Shown piece after piece: positions 8,237-15,297 of a DNA stretch of 64,000 nucleotides. The stretch lies in IMG/VR virus record IMGVR_UViG_3300028030_000008, positions 21,700 to 85,699 of that record; one strand, written 5' to 3'. Each line of letters begins with the position of its first letter. Position 1 is the stretch's first letter. The translations under genes and the position numbers were made by a program. The DNA comes from a virus. Under the pieces are notes generated by a model. It was given only the letters and a program-made list of their open reading frames with translations, did no database searches and was not told where the DNA came from.

Positions 8237-8761
8237 TTAAGAATTATCATCATTTGTTTTCGGTGAAACCATCTTTATTGAACTATGCAACAACCCAAGC
8301 TGTCGCCATGCCAATGTATCTGAAAGACGAACAACAGTTGTAGTGTGATGCGGCTTAATATTCAATAGAGCGCGTCTTTGCTGCTCGTGTAGCCAATAAA
8401 ACAATGTAGTTAAGGTTTTTAACAACACCCAGTAGGTGAGAATAATAGTGCCAAGTGAAATGATAGAGCCAATAACAGTCCCGGCAAGCAGCATAACGGA
8501 CAGCGAAAAGCTATGCCAACGATCTGCTAACGCAAACAGGAAGGCATTTCTACGCACGGCAAACGCCTCCCATGTATCCTTGCTCGACTGTCGATACGCC
8601 AAACGCTTACTCTCTTCTCCTCTCTCCCCTGCGATTTTCATAACAGTACGAGCGCTTTCTCGTTGCTCTACCGCACTATCAACACCACGAACCCCGATTA
8701 CACCAAGAACAACGCAGCAAAAAAGAAGACCGGCTATGACGGTAACAATAACGTTATCCAC
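8237..8761 (-). CDS. Membrane protein of unknown function
   Basis: The 174-aa protein starts with GTG. It has one hydrophobic segment at residues 4-24 and a closely spaced pair at about 88-130, with a charged loop of about 60 residues between. Length and layout resemble the neighbouring membrane protein, so the two may form a complex. No enzymatic motif is visible. Confidence 0.78.
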   Translation of the reverse strand: MDNVIVTVIAGLLFCCVVLGVIGVRGVDSAVEQRESARTVMKIAGERGEESKRLAYRQSSKDTWEAFAVRRNAFLFALADRWHSFSLSVMLLAGTVIGSIISLGTIILTYWVLLKTLTTLFYWLHEQQRRALLNIKPHHTTTVVRLSDTLAWRQLGLLHSSIKMVSPKTNDDNS

Positions 8762-8764
8762 AGT

Positions 8765-9313
8765 TTACCCCCTGTAAAACAGACGTGTATCTCCGGGCGT
8801 TTCAGGACTTTGCAAAGCATACGCCGCTGAGATTTGCTGGTACATCTCTCGTTTTGACTGCCCAGGCTGTAAAACAAAGAGCGTCTGCGTCGGAGGCGGC
8901 AATTTATTTCTGGCATTTGCCAACAACCCAAGCAAGAAAATCGCAACAATGACAATGCCGATTGTTCCAACAACGCCAATCCCAAACAATGTCAGCGCCA
9001 TTATTATGGCAACGCTATGAGTTGAAGAAGTCAACCCCATAGAAAAACTTTGAGCCGCACTCAAGGAACGTTCACTAAAAGCTGCTGCACTTGCCTGCAC
9101 TCGCTCACTGTAAGCCTGAGCGCTATCCAAGCGGCTGTCACCTTTGGCGCGAATGACGCTCGCCTCTCCTTGATAACGAGAATACACCTCATGCGCCCTC
9201 GCCGCATACTTGTCCGCAGCCGTATTATTGAGATAACCAAGACCAAAAATACCGGCCAATACTAACACGGCTATTAAAATAATCCCGAAGAATACGCTCG
9301 CTGCTCCGTTCAT
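8765..9313 (-). CDS. Membrane protein of unknown function
   Basis: About 182 aa. One hydrophobic helix lies at residues 7-28 and a pair at about 98-140; between them is an Ala/Ser-rich helical region (AQAYSERVQASAAAFSERSL). The ATG at 9313 is chosen over GTG 9319 because AAGGAGG stands 7 bases before the ATG. Its layout parallels the adjacent membrane gene. Function unknown. Confidence 0.8.
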   Translation of the reverse strand: MNGAASVFFGIILIAVLVLAGIFGLGYLNNTAADKYAARAHEVYSRYQGEASVIRAKGDSRLDSAQAYSERVQASAAAFSERSLSAAQSFSMGLTSSTHSVAIIMALTLFGIGVVGTIGIVIVAIFLLGLLANARNKLPPPTQTLFVLQPGQSKREMYQQISAAYALQSPETPGDTRLFYRG

Positions 9314-9507
9314 TTGCACTCCTCCTTAACAAGAAAAACGCATCTTGGGTAAGTATCCCTAGGGTCACTCTTTACCCTCTGGATTACGCCTCTATCCTGC
9401 AAGGACTGAATTGTTTCGGCTCTACGCTGATTCTTAGTTACCCAGAATATGGATACCACAGGGTGCGTTCGCAAAAAGGTGATGATTGCTTTTTCGTGCC
9501 TGTTCAT
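9310..9507 (-). CDS. Small winged-helix-like protein
   Basis: The 65-aa protein (MNRHEKAIITFLRTHPVVS...) has a helix-turn-helix-like segment, NQRRAETIQSLQDRGVIQRV, followed by a short beta wing (RCVFLV). It overlaps both neighbours by a few bases, indicating translational coupling. It may regulate the operon. Confidence 0.78.
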   Translation of the reverse strand: MNRHEKAIITFLRTHPVVSIFWVTKNQRRAETIQSLQDRGVIQRVKSDPRDTYPRCVFLVKEECK

Positions 9508-9890
9508 TAAGTATACCTCTTTTTCTTCGTGAGTTTATTAAACACGTACCGCGCAAATCCAATACGCCCTTGCATTTGACGTTTCGAGAAGGCCACAGCG
9601 AGCCCCGGCGGAATAGGGATACTGCCGGCGACTATGTTAATGCCATTCACCATAAGTAGCCACTGCGTCCAATAAGACTGTGATTTTGCTACAGTCAAGG
9701 ATAAGTAGATGTCGTCTTTGCTTTCCTTGAATACCTTACCGTTGAAATCAAAAACATTCCACACATCAACATTATTGGATTTCAACATACGCTTGACATC
9801 TCCGATAGACCAATCTAGTAGGGCAATGTCAAACTCATGCGTTTTCCCGTGTTGAATTTTCTTGTAAAGCGTATGAAAGAATGATAGCAT
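9507..9890 (-). CDS. Hypothetical protein
   Basis: About 127 aa. The ATG at 9890 is preferred over the in-frame GTG at 9896, because GAGG lies at proper distance. There is a moderately hydrophobic stretch (WLLMVNGINIVAGSIPIPPGLAVAF) near residues 78-103 and a basic C-terminus (NKLTKKKRYT). It may associate with membranes. No family recognised. Confidence 0.75.
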   Translation of the reverse strand: MLSFFHTLYKKIQHGKTHEFDIALLDWSIGDVKRMLKSNNVDVWNVFDFNGKVFKESKDDIYLSLTVAKSQSYWTQWLLMVNGINIVAGSIPIPPGLAVAFSKRQMQGRIGFARYVFNKLTKKKRYT

Positions 9891-9926
9891 ATACACCTCG
9901 CTCCCTAGTTATCCATTTCCATCTTG

Positions 9927-10169
9927 CTATAGCGGTTTTTTGTACTCTCGTTGTTTTGCGGAATCCCGAATAATAAACGTTGGGCTAGAGAGCATTTCAA
10001 GTAACTTGGCGTTCTGCTCTAAGATTATTTCATTTTGATCTAAAACGCGATGGATAAATTTCACCCTATCCTTATCCATTCCCATTTTCTCGATATTCGG
10101 TTTCCATGTAGCCGATACACTATCCGCTGAATATGTTTTTGCCGTCCTAGCTGTATACTCTTTTGTCAT
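9927..10169 (-). CDS. Small hypothetical protein
   Basis: The 80-aa polar protein has AAAGGAG before the ATG. The central part (HRVLDQNEIILEQNAKLLEML) is a likely amphipathic or coiled-coil helix. No family recognised. Confidence 0.77.
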   Translation of the reverse strand: MTKEYTARTAKTYSADSVSATWKPNIEKMGMDKDRVKFIHRVLDQNEIILEQNAKLLEMLSSPTFIIRDSAKQREYKKPL

Positions 10170-10195
10170 CTTAAACTCCTTTCTCTATAAGCATT

Positions 10196-10582
10196 TCAAA
10201 TAGCGTCTTGAGGAAAATGCCATTCTGACTTTGGCTTTCCCTGTCGCCAACATTCCCCATGCGCTGACCGCGATTTATTACTCGAATCGTAACCAGCAAA
10301 CACCGCATCATCTAAATCGTCACGCTCGATTAACTCGCCACAAATTCGACACGGTTCGTTGACATACATTGATCTTGCAAATAATTGCACCTTACCGCTC
10401 AGTACAGCTTGCTTAATACACTTATCGCATTGCCACCCGTTTTTTGTTTTGCGCCATCCCTGACAACGGTAAAACGCCTCAGCGTCAGCCTTGTTATCAA
10501 ACTCAGAGTAATCTAACAAATTATCACAAGAGTAACACCATACAGAATATTGAATTGATTTATGGATTTTCCCGTCGCCCAT
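10196..10582 (-). CDS. Zinc-ribbon protein
   Basis: The 128-aa protein has three Cys pairs: CYSC (about 16), CDKC (about 52) and CRIC (about 78), plus HGECW near residue 109. This suggests two zinc-binding sites. The pattern recalls DksA/TraR-type or small phage zinc-finger regulators but matches neither clearly. AGGAG stands 8 bases before the ATG. Confidence 0.8.
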   Translation of the reverse strand: MGDGKIHKSIQYSVWCYSCDNLLDYSEFDNKADAEAFYRCQGWRKTKNGWQCDKCIKQAVLSGKVQLFARSMYVNEPCRICGELIERDDLDDAVFAGYDSSNKSRSAHGECWRQGKPKSEWHFPQDAI

Positions 10583-10594
10583 GTCGCACTCCTG

Positions 10595-10720
10595 TTACCG
10601 CGCCAAATGAATGATGATAAACAGATTAAAAAACTTCACCGACACTTTCAAGCCAAGATTATCACGGCTAAAATAAAACCAAACGTAACGGGTTAAATGA
10701 GTTGAAAAGTTAGTCATCAT
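10595..10720 (-). CDS. 41-aa small protein
   Basis: A short gene of 41 codons (MMTNFSTHLTRYVWFYFSRD...) fits the gap between its neighbours exactly: 12 bases after the PP-loop gene stop and 12 bases before the next ATG. AAAAGGAAAC precedes the paired ATG codons at 10720 and 10717. It is aromatic and hydrophobic at the C-terminus (KFFNLFIIIHLAR), so it may be membrane-associated. Coding status rests on position and ribosome binding site only. Confidence 0.5.
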   Translation of the reverse strand: MMTNFSTHLTRYVWFYFSRDNLGLKVSVKFFNLFIIIHLAR

Positions 10721-10732
10721 GTTTCCTTTTCT

Positions 10733-11500
10733 CTAAAAACCAGTGCCACAATAAAGGCTGCATTGTATTGACGGCTCGGTATCGTACCGCCCGGCATTAG
10801 GAGGTAGTTCGTCCAAAAATACACGTACCATTTTACCATCTTCGTATCTTTTACAGATGGCTACATCGAGCTCTCGTTCAACCTCGCTCATTGTCCAAAA
10901 GACATCTGGTTTTACTACTCTAATACGATTCCAATACCCCATCCCCCCCTTAACGCACCCTGCCTTAAGACAATTTGCGTTCTTGAAACCAATATCGTAT
11001 GCAGATGGCCTTTTTATACCCTCACGCAATAGCAATTCCTGACAATTAGGTTTTGATATACCCCTCTCGACAAGAGGACATTCAATGTTTACAAGCGGGT
11101 TATTTTGCTTAAATCTTTCTAGCCTGTCCTTTTCTTCTACGCTAAAACCAAATATCTGCAAATCCGTATCTACTTTCTCAAAAGCCAGCCTTGGCTTCTT
11201 CTTCATTTCAAGTGAGCATCTTGCTCCCATTGGCCCAACAAGGTAGCGAGTTTTTCTGTAAACATCTATGGTATCAGTGTATTTTGGATTTTTCAAAACA
11301 GTCACTTTGTGGTTTAGCCAGTTTTGCAAATCATCCATAAATCGCCAATTATCGTCATCCTCCGAGCCAGTATCACATATTGCTAATTCTATTGGATAAA
11401 TGTCTTTGTACTTCTCAATTGCAAGTTTAGCTGCTATAGAAGATGTTACCCCTGCCGAAACCCACACTACAACGCGCTCGATAGTCCTTGTATTTTCCAT
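10733..11500 (-). CDS. PP-loop ATPase, PAPS reductase-like
   Basis: The 255-aa protein belongs to the adenine-nucleotide alpha hydrolase/PAPS reductase-like group. It begins VVVWVSAGVTSSIAA, a PP-loop with SAGVTS in place of the usual SGGxxS. CDTGSEDDDNWRFM follows, as in PAPS reductase. Cys pairs (GARCSLEM, NCLKAGC, QCSLYC) may bind a metal cluster. Phage members of this family are common; roles in DNA phosphorothioation, sulfur metabolism or nucleotide modification have been suggested, without proof here. It is the first gene of the leftward operon, 35 bases from a strong promoter. Confidence 0.88.
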   Translation of the reverse strand: MENTRTIERVVVWVSAGVTSSIAAKLAIEKYKDIYPIELAICDTGSEDDDNWRFMDDLQNWLNHKVTVLKNPKYTDTIDVYRKTRYLVGPMGARCSLEMKKKPRLAFEKVDTDLQIFGFSVEEKDRLERFKQNNPLVNIECPLVERGISKPNCQELLLREGIKRPSAYDIGFKNANCLKAGCVKGGMGYWNRIRVVKPDVFWTMSEVERELDVAICKRYEDGKMVRVFLDELPPNAGRYDTEPSIQCSLYCGTGF

Positions 11501-11535
11501 ACCCTACTTCTCCTACCGTGATTGCCAATACAGGT

Positions 11536-11564
11536 ATTATAGCACATCCATCATATATATGCAA
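11536..11564 (-). promoter_or_regulatory. Strong leftward promoter (TTGCAT-17-TATAAT)
   Basis: On the minus strand TTGCAT (11559-11564) and TATAAT (11536-11541) are 17 bases apart, with TGTGC directly before the -10 (extended -10). It drives the minus-strand operon ending at 7644. The leader of about 30 bases carries a TAGGAG site. Confidence 0.85.
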
Positions 11565-12294
11565 CTCTACACCCCAGTATATTAGCCCCAAATACACCAA
11601 CAATCAAGAGCATAAGCACACTTGCAGCAAGTAGAACGCATGCACCTTAAAAATTAGATATTCACATTAAACAACTTCTTTATCTTTATAAAAGGAAATG
11701 GCAGTAAAAGAAACTGCCAGCCGCGACGCGAAAGCCCCCTGCCCTGCTCAGTTATCTCTCTTTTGTTTTAGTAAGCTATGCGTTATATATGTTCTATTCG
11801 GGAATTGGGGATGGGATTATCGGGAAGGCAGTCGATAACGCTTCAAGTCGGCGCTGCTAATTCCGAGTAGGGTACTCTGCCAGTCAAAAACAAGGTACTC
11901 TAGTATACCTTTTCATCTTTGTGCATATCACACAACAAAGCAGAGTATTATATCTCATAATCATCATATCTTTGTGCATATCACACAAGAGGATTGACAC
12001 CTAAAAAGATTATACCCTTATTTGCACAATTGGTACTCTGGTACTAATCCTTTTGCTTGTCATAATGCCTTATTCTATGCACATTGCACAAATAAACCGG
12101 CTATTGTGTGGTATATCCAGGTCTTTTATAGTGCATACTGCACAAGTCAACATAATAAATGTCATAGTCAATTTGTGACAAAATTATGTCAATAGACATA
12201 ATGCACAAAAATAACCGGCTTATCCCCTATTTTGGCCTGGATTGTAGTGCAATCTGCACAAAAAAATTCGTTGAAATTAGTGACATTTGTCATC
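11565..12294. promoter_or_regulatory. Control region with TGCACAA site array
   Basis: This gap separates leftward and rightward operons and holds no convincing gene. Seven copies of TGCACAA (or its complement) lie at 11919, 11972, 12023, 12085, 12139, 12202 and 12255, about 5 or 6 helical turns apart. The first two sit inside identical 18-base sequences TTTGTGCATATCACACAA at 11918-11935 and 11971-11988. GGTACTCT occurs three times (11871, 11894, 12032). A 7-bp hairpin (TGGCAGT/ACTGCCA) lies at 11699-11719. An operator array or an iteron origin would both fit. Confidence 0.7.
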
Positions 12295-12323
12295 TTGAAA
12301 CTATGACACAAAATGTGTATAAT
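12295..12323 (+). promoter_or_regulatory. Promoter (TTGAAA-17-TATAAT), rightward
   Basis: TTGAAA at 12295-12300 and TATAAT at 12318-12323 are 17 bases apart, directly downstream of the last TGCACAA site, so binding there could control it. It drives the gene at 12381 with a leader of about 50 bases. Confidence 0.8.
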
Positions 12324-12380
12324 CTAAGGTATAGAAAATATGTGCAGCCAAATTTTATTCACCTAAAAAAGGAGACAAAA

Positions 12381-13145
12381 ATGAACATCCAAAATGAAGC
12401 AGTAAAAAAACTATCTGACAATAGCCGGAAGCAGTTAGTCGGGTACTTGGCTGAAATCGCCATGCGCCCGGAAGTCCTTACCCTGCTTAACCGCATGGCA
12501 AGCGCAAAGGCCGACGCCGCCAAAGTAATTCAGCAGGCGCAAGAAGACGCGCAAAAAGCCATTCAGGAATTCCTGCCGACTTACACGCAAGACATTCCCG
12601 GCAATGCGGCAAAGATGGCAGAACTTAGCCAGGCGGTAGTTGACGCCCAAAACCTTAAGCCCAGCGACCTACTGAACGGCTTAAAAGGTACGCTTTCTGG
12701 CAATGGCGCTTTTGTGGAAGTATCCACTCAGTATTTTGGGCGGGCGCCGATTGAACGTGCTAAAAAGTTGGATTATGTTGTGTCCTACTACAACACTAAG
12801 AGTAATAAAGGCTTTACCTTTGAACCCCTTGTTGATGACAAAGGGGAATTGACTGGCAAGGTGAAAATTTCCCAACTTGAACGTGTCAAGGATGGGAAGG
12901 TTAATTCCTGGAAATGGGTACATATTGCCGAAGTCAACAGCGACTCTTTCCGCAAACTGGTTGAAAAACACTGGGAGCTTTTGGGCATTACCGACCTGTT
13001 TGAAAGCGCCGCCGCGTTCAATAGAGACGGATTCGGACGTACCAGCGCCAAAAAGGACATTAGCCCTAATGCGCTGGTTGCTCAAGCCAACGGCGTATAC
13101 TGTGACAGAAACAACGTCTTGCCCAAACTTTTGAAGCGCATTTAA
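12381..13145 (+). CDS. Hypothetical protein, first gene of the small-gene block
   Basis: The 254-aa protein (MNIQNEAVKKLSDNSRKQLV...) starts at 12381 after AAAAAAGGAGA, although the frame is open upstream to 12186. Residues 35-65 are Ala/Gln-rich and helical (AKADAAKVIQQAQEDAQKA). The C-terminal half has mixed structure with a VSYYNTKSNKGFTFEPLVDD stretch. No domain is recognised. The consensus promoter, strong ribosome binding site and operator array suggest an abundant, tightly controlled protein. Confidence 0.88.
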   Translation: MNIQNEAVKKLSDNSRKQLVGYLAEIAMRPEVLTLLNRMASAKADAAKVIQQAQEDAQKAIQEFLPTYTQDIPGNAAKMAELSQAVVDAQNLKPSDLLNGLKGTLSGNGAFVEVSTQYFGRAPIERAKKLDYVVSYYNTKSNKGFTFEPLVDDKGELTGKVKISQLERVKDGKVNSWKWVHIAEVNSDSFRKLVEKHWELLGITDLFESAAAFNRDGFGRTSAKKDISPNALVAQANGVYCDRNNVLPKLLKRI

Positions 13146-13163
13146 CCGGTTGTTTTCTAATGC

Positions 13164-13201
13164 TTGCTCACTAGCCGTCATTTAACCTTGCTAGTGGGCA
13201 A
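13164..13201 (+). other. 11-bp stem-loop between genes
   Basis: TTGCTCACTAG (13164-13174) pairs with CTAGTGGGCAA (13191-13201), 11 pairs including one G-U. No run of T follows, so it is more likely a processing or stability element than a terminator. Confidence 0.6.
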
Positions 13202-13236
13202 CAATTAGCAAATAACTCAAAAAAGGAGAAAGAACA

Positions 13237-13515
13237 ATGACATTTACAGCGCAAAACAAATCAGCAACAAAACAATTGACGTTACTGTACGGGCAACCAA
13301 CCCGTACTAAGACCATAGGTGATTATCATGAAGTTGTCTACAATCACAACATGAGCAAAACTTATCCGACTCGGTATATTGAAGTCGGGGTATGGGAAGG
13401 GATAGAACGACTTCCCATAAAAGAGGAAAAACGTATCTTGATTGAAAAGCACAACTATAACGATTTCGTGAACGAATATGAAATGTTTAACTTGCTTCAA
13501 GTTTGGAATGAATAA
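13237..13515 (+). CDS. Hypothetical protein
   Basis: The 92-aa protein (MTFTAQNKSATKQLTLLYGQ...) follows AAAAAGGAGAAAG. It looks alpha/beta, with EVGVWEGIERLPI in the middle. No family recognised. It is flanked by stem-loops on both sides. Confidence 0.82.
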   Translation: MTFTAQNKSATKQLTLLYGQPTRTKTIGDYHEVVYNHNMSKTYPTRYIEVGVWEGIERLPIKEEKRILIEKHNYNDFVNEYEMFNLLQVWNE

Positions 13516-13538
13516 CCCGAAGCAAGCAGCCAAATAAA

Positions 13539-13601
13539 AAGCCACATGCCCCAGCATGTGGCTTCCCCTTGCTTCTCGTTTTTTTGGGCGGCAAGGGGAA
13601 G
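13539..13601 (+). terminator. Two adjacent, mutually exclusive stem-loops (terminator-like)
   Basis: Hairpin 1: AAGCCACATGC (13539-13549) with GCATGTGGCTT (13554-13564), 11 bp, loop CCCA. Hairpin 2: CTTCCCCTTGC (13562-13572) with GCAAGGGGAAG (13591-13601), 11 bp, with TTTTTTT inside its loop. They share three bases, so only one can form fully. Hairpin 1 followed by the T run could act as a weak terminator. Confidence 0.6.
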
Positions 13602-13653
13602 GCCATATACTCATGGCCGCCTATACGAGCGACTTACTCAAAAGGAGCTAAAA

Positions 13654-13818
13654 ATGAAAGTCACAAAAATGAAAACTATCTGGAAAAAAGGCGACGGCGG
13701 CAATAAGTTACGGAAAGTACTTGAAGACAACTTAGAAAAGTCTGTTGTCGCCCATGTTCCCCTTTATTTAGGGGATATGCTAATAGGAGAGGATGAAGAC
13801 GCCCTCTTGCAAGAATGA
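13654..13818 (+). CDS. Small hypothetical protein (possibly upstream half of a split gene)
   Basis: The 54-aa protein starts at 13654 after AAAAGGAGC. The same frame continues past its TGA stop (13816-13818) for 90 further codons of protein-like sequence ending in a zinc-ribbon motif. Either two genes lie end to end, or one 145-codon gene has been split by a TGA, or the TGA is read through; the stop is followed by C, a context known to favour readthrough. Confidence 0.65.
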   Translation: MKVTKMKTIWKKGDGGNKLRKVLEDNLEKSVVAHVPLYLGDMLIGEDEDALLQE

Positions 13819-13839
13819 CATGGCGATTTTTCTGACTAT

Positions 13840-14088
13840 TTGACGATCTCTCCCTCAAGGGACGGCGCAAGAGCCGTTTTTGACGCCCACAGCATCGGGA
13901 GCATCACGCAGGATGAAAGCGGCGGTAAAATGCACTTCATCCTTATCGGTGACTATAAGGGATGGGAAGAAGAATTTTATCCAAAAGAAAAAACATGCGC
14001 CGATTGCGCCATCCCCTCGCTATACAAAAACGGGGAAAGTATTTGCGCTATCTGCAAGGACATGGACAAGTTTATAGAACTTCGCTAA
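13840..14088 (+). CDS. Zinc-ribbon-like protein (possibly downstream half of a split gene)
   Basis: The frame is open from directly after the TGA at 13816. Possible starts are TTG 13840 (82 aa) and ATG 13930 (52 aa); neither has a good ribosome binding site, which is odd in this region. The C-terminus holds CADC...CAIC, a likely zinc knuckle. Absence of a start signal supports the idea that this is the second part of the upstream gene. Confidence 0.5.
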   Translation: MTISPSRDGARAVFDAHSIGSITQDESGGKMHFILIGDYKGWEEEFYPKEKTCADCAIPSLYKNGESICAICKDMDKFIELR

Positions 14089-14101
14089 AAATGCATGGCC
14101 G

Positions 14102-14132
14102 CGCGATTCCGGGGGAAATCCGGGGAATCGCG
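14102..14132 (+). other. GC-rich stem-loop
   Basis: CGCGATTCC (14102-14110) pairs with GGAATCGCG (14124-14132), 9 bp, followed by GTTTTG. It could be a weak terminator after the zinc-ribbon gene. Confidence 0.5.
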
Positions 14133-14142
14133 GTTTTGAAAA

Positions 14143-14313
14143 GTGCATGCCCGCCTTTCGGCCAAAAACTTGGCGACGGCTGACTTAGTTGACGATGACT
14201 ACCACAATACCATTAAAAAAGCAGCCATTGAAAAATGCTTTACCGATCCGGCGGCCATTTACGGCAGGCAATACGCTTCCTGGAAAGTTTGGTGGAATCC
14301 CGGAAGTAACTAA
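14143..14313 (+). CDS. Possible small gene or gene remnant
   Basis: A 56-codon frame from GTG 14143 ends in TAA at 14311. The sequence (ATADLVDDDYHN..., YASWKVWWNPGSN) has protein-like composition, but there is no ribosome binding site. It is in the same frame as the two preceding segments and is separated from them by stops at 14086 and 14137, so it may be the decayed end of a larger gene. Confidence 0.3.
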   Translation: MHARLSAKNLATADLVDDDYHNTIKKAAIEKCFTDPAAIYGRQYASWKVWWNPGSN

Positions 14314-14588
14314 CCAAAAAACTCTGATAAGTCATCCAGCAACCCAGGATACCGACTTATCAGAGTTTCTCTTAAAGCCGCCATATTTTGCTCATGAGCG
14401 GCCAATTCTTCGCAGCAATCATCTTCAATTACTCGCTTTACTTGTGGTTGCTGATTACTTAGCAATTCCTTATACAACGGCGAGTTTTTAGCAATACTAA
14501 AATGAACACGGCAAGCCGGGCGGCAAAACCTGGAACGGCTTGTCTTTGCTTCATAAACTTTACCACAATAATCACATTGGCGTTTCAT
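14310..14588 (-). CDS. Zinc-finger DNA-binding protein, probable autoregulator
   Basis: The 92-aa minus-strand protein begins MKRQCDYCGKVYEAKTSRSR followed by FCRPACR, a four-Cys zinc finger with basic surroundings typical of small phage DNA-binding proteins. An ideal AAGGAGG site precedes the ATG. It is the only leftward gene in this block and has its own promoter overlapped by repeats and a palindrome, consistent with self-repression. The C-terminal half is acidic and helical, possibly for dimerisation. Confidence 0.85.
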   Translation of the reverse strand: MKRQCDYCGKVYEAKTSRSRFCRPACRVHFSIAKNSPLYKELLSNQQPQVKRVIEDDCCEELAAHEQNMAALRETLISRYPGLLDDLSEFFG

Positions 14589-14607
14589 TTTACCCTCCTT
14601 TCTTGCG

Positions 14608-14679
14608 TTATAACGATAAGTGTAGTACCATTACTACGGAACGCAGTTACCATTATAACGATACTTTTGAAACAAGCAA
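14608..14679 (-). promoter_or_regulatory. Promoter and operator of the zinc-finger gene
   Basis: On the minus strand TTGCTT (14674-14679) and TATAAT (14652-14657) are 16 bases apart. The 11-mer TTATAACGATA occurs twice (14608-14618 and 14653-14663), the second copy covering the -10. Between them is a perfect palindrome GTAGTA-CCAT-TACTAC (14622-14637). Confidence 0.7.
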
Positions 14680-14694
14680 ATTTACGCTCTGTTT

Positions 14695-14788
14695 CCCGCT
14701 AGGCTGGAAGAGTCTGGCGAAACTAGACGCCGAAAGATAACGGTTCGATTCCGTTATTGGCGGGCAATAGCGCGTAAGTTGGGCGCTA
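14695..14788 (+). ncRNA. tRNA-shaped structured element
   Basis: CCCGCTA (14695-14701) pairs with TGGCGGG (14758-14764) like a 7-bp acceptor stem. Directly inside is ATAACGG-TTCGATT-CCGTTAT (14737-14757), a hairpin with a perfect T-loop but a 7-bp rather than 5-bp stem. GGCG/CGCC (14716-14731) forms an anticodon-arm-like hairpin with an 8-base loop lacking U33. A second hairpin TAGCGC/GCGCTA follows (14768-14788). It is not a functional tRNA by normal rules and may be a leader element or tRNA mimic for the gene at 14813. Confidence 0.5.
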
Positions 14789-14812
14789 AAACTAATTAAA
14801 AGGAGAAAAACA

Positions 14813-15040
14813 ATGTCAAAAACACTCAGATTAAACGCGAACGCAGGCGTAAATATCATAAGATGCCCCGTTGTGAACAAAAGAGGGGAGCGCTGTTTCG
14901 GCCACCAACACGTTCGCATTAGCCTAGAAGAACTGGCTAAAATACGGCACGGCAACGAGAAAGTCGTAACAGCTAACTTCTCTTGCAATCACAAAGGCGT
15001 CAAAAAAATCGTGCTGTTTCGTCGGCCCGCGTGGAAGTAA
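14813..15040 (+). CDS. Small hypothetical protein with Cys/His residues
   Basis: The 75-aa protein (MSKTLRLNANAGVNIIRC...) follows AAAAGGAGA. Spaced Cys and His residues (RCPVV, RCFGHQH, SCNHKG) could bind zinc. Its stop codon abuts the inverted-repeat element that follows. Confidence 0.82.
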   Translation: MSKTLRLNANAGVNIIRCPVVNKRGERCFGHQHVRISLEELAKIRHGNEKVVTANFSCNHKGVKKIVLFRRPAWK

Positions 15041-15226
15041 TTTGGGATAAAATTTGGGATATTAGGAGAAAGGTACCATTTCCCACCGAAAGCCCCAAAA
15101 CAAGGCGAAAGTGGGGCAAAACGTGGGATAATAGGCCGTTTTTGGGGGTAAAGTGGGGGAAATAGTGGGACGGGGCGGAGTTTTCGGCAAATACAACCCT
15201 CTCAATATCCCAAATATCCCAAATTT
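15039..15226. repeat. 188-bp element bounded by imperfect inverted repeats
   Basis: The left end carries TTTGGGAT twice (15041-15060). The right end carries the complement, ATCCCAAA, twice (15207-15224). Together they form terminal inverted repeats of about 25 bp. The interior is rich in GTGGGG/GTGGGA repeats. It starts exactly at the stop codon of the upstream gene and contains no convincing gene. It could be a MITE-like insertion or a large RNA hairpin. Confidence 0.55.
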
Positions 15227-15253
15227 CGGCGACCATGCCGCGTTTCGGACATT

Positions 15254-15284
15254 ATAAAATCAAAAAGTCATAAAATCAAAAAGT
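15254..15284 (+). repeat. Direct repeat of 15 bases
   Basis: ATAAAATCAAAAAGT occurs twice with a 16-base period, immediately upstream of the ribosome binding site of the gene at 15298. Confidence 0.7.
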
Positions 15285-15297
15285 AAGGTGATAGATA

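Noticed and set aside
11700-11840. 46-codon frame in the control region, starting MAVKETASRD
   Set aside because: The possible ribosome binding site is too close to the ATG and the start lies in a hairpin.
11918-12262. CRISPR array
   Set aside because: The repeated unit is only 7 bases (18 in two copies) and the spacing and orientation vary; no cas genes.
14695-14764. Amber-suppressor tRNA (CTA in loop)
   Set aside because: The T stem is 7 bp, U33 is missing, the loop has 8 bases and the D-arm is weak.
15000-15236. 78-codon minus-strand frame rich in repeated WDI
   Set aside because: It is explained by the inverted repeats; no ribosome binding site.
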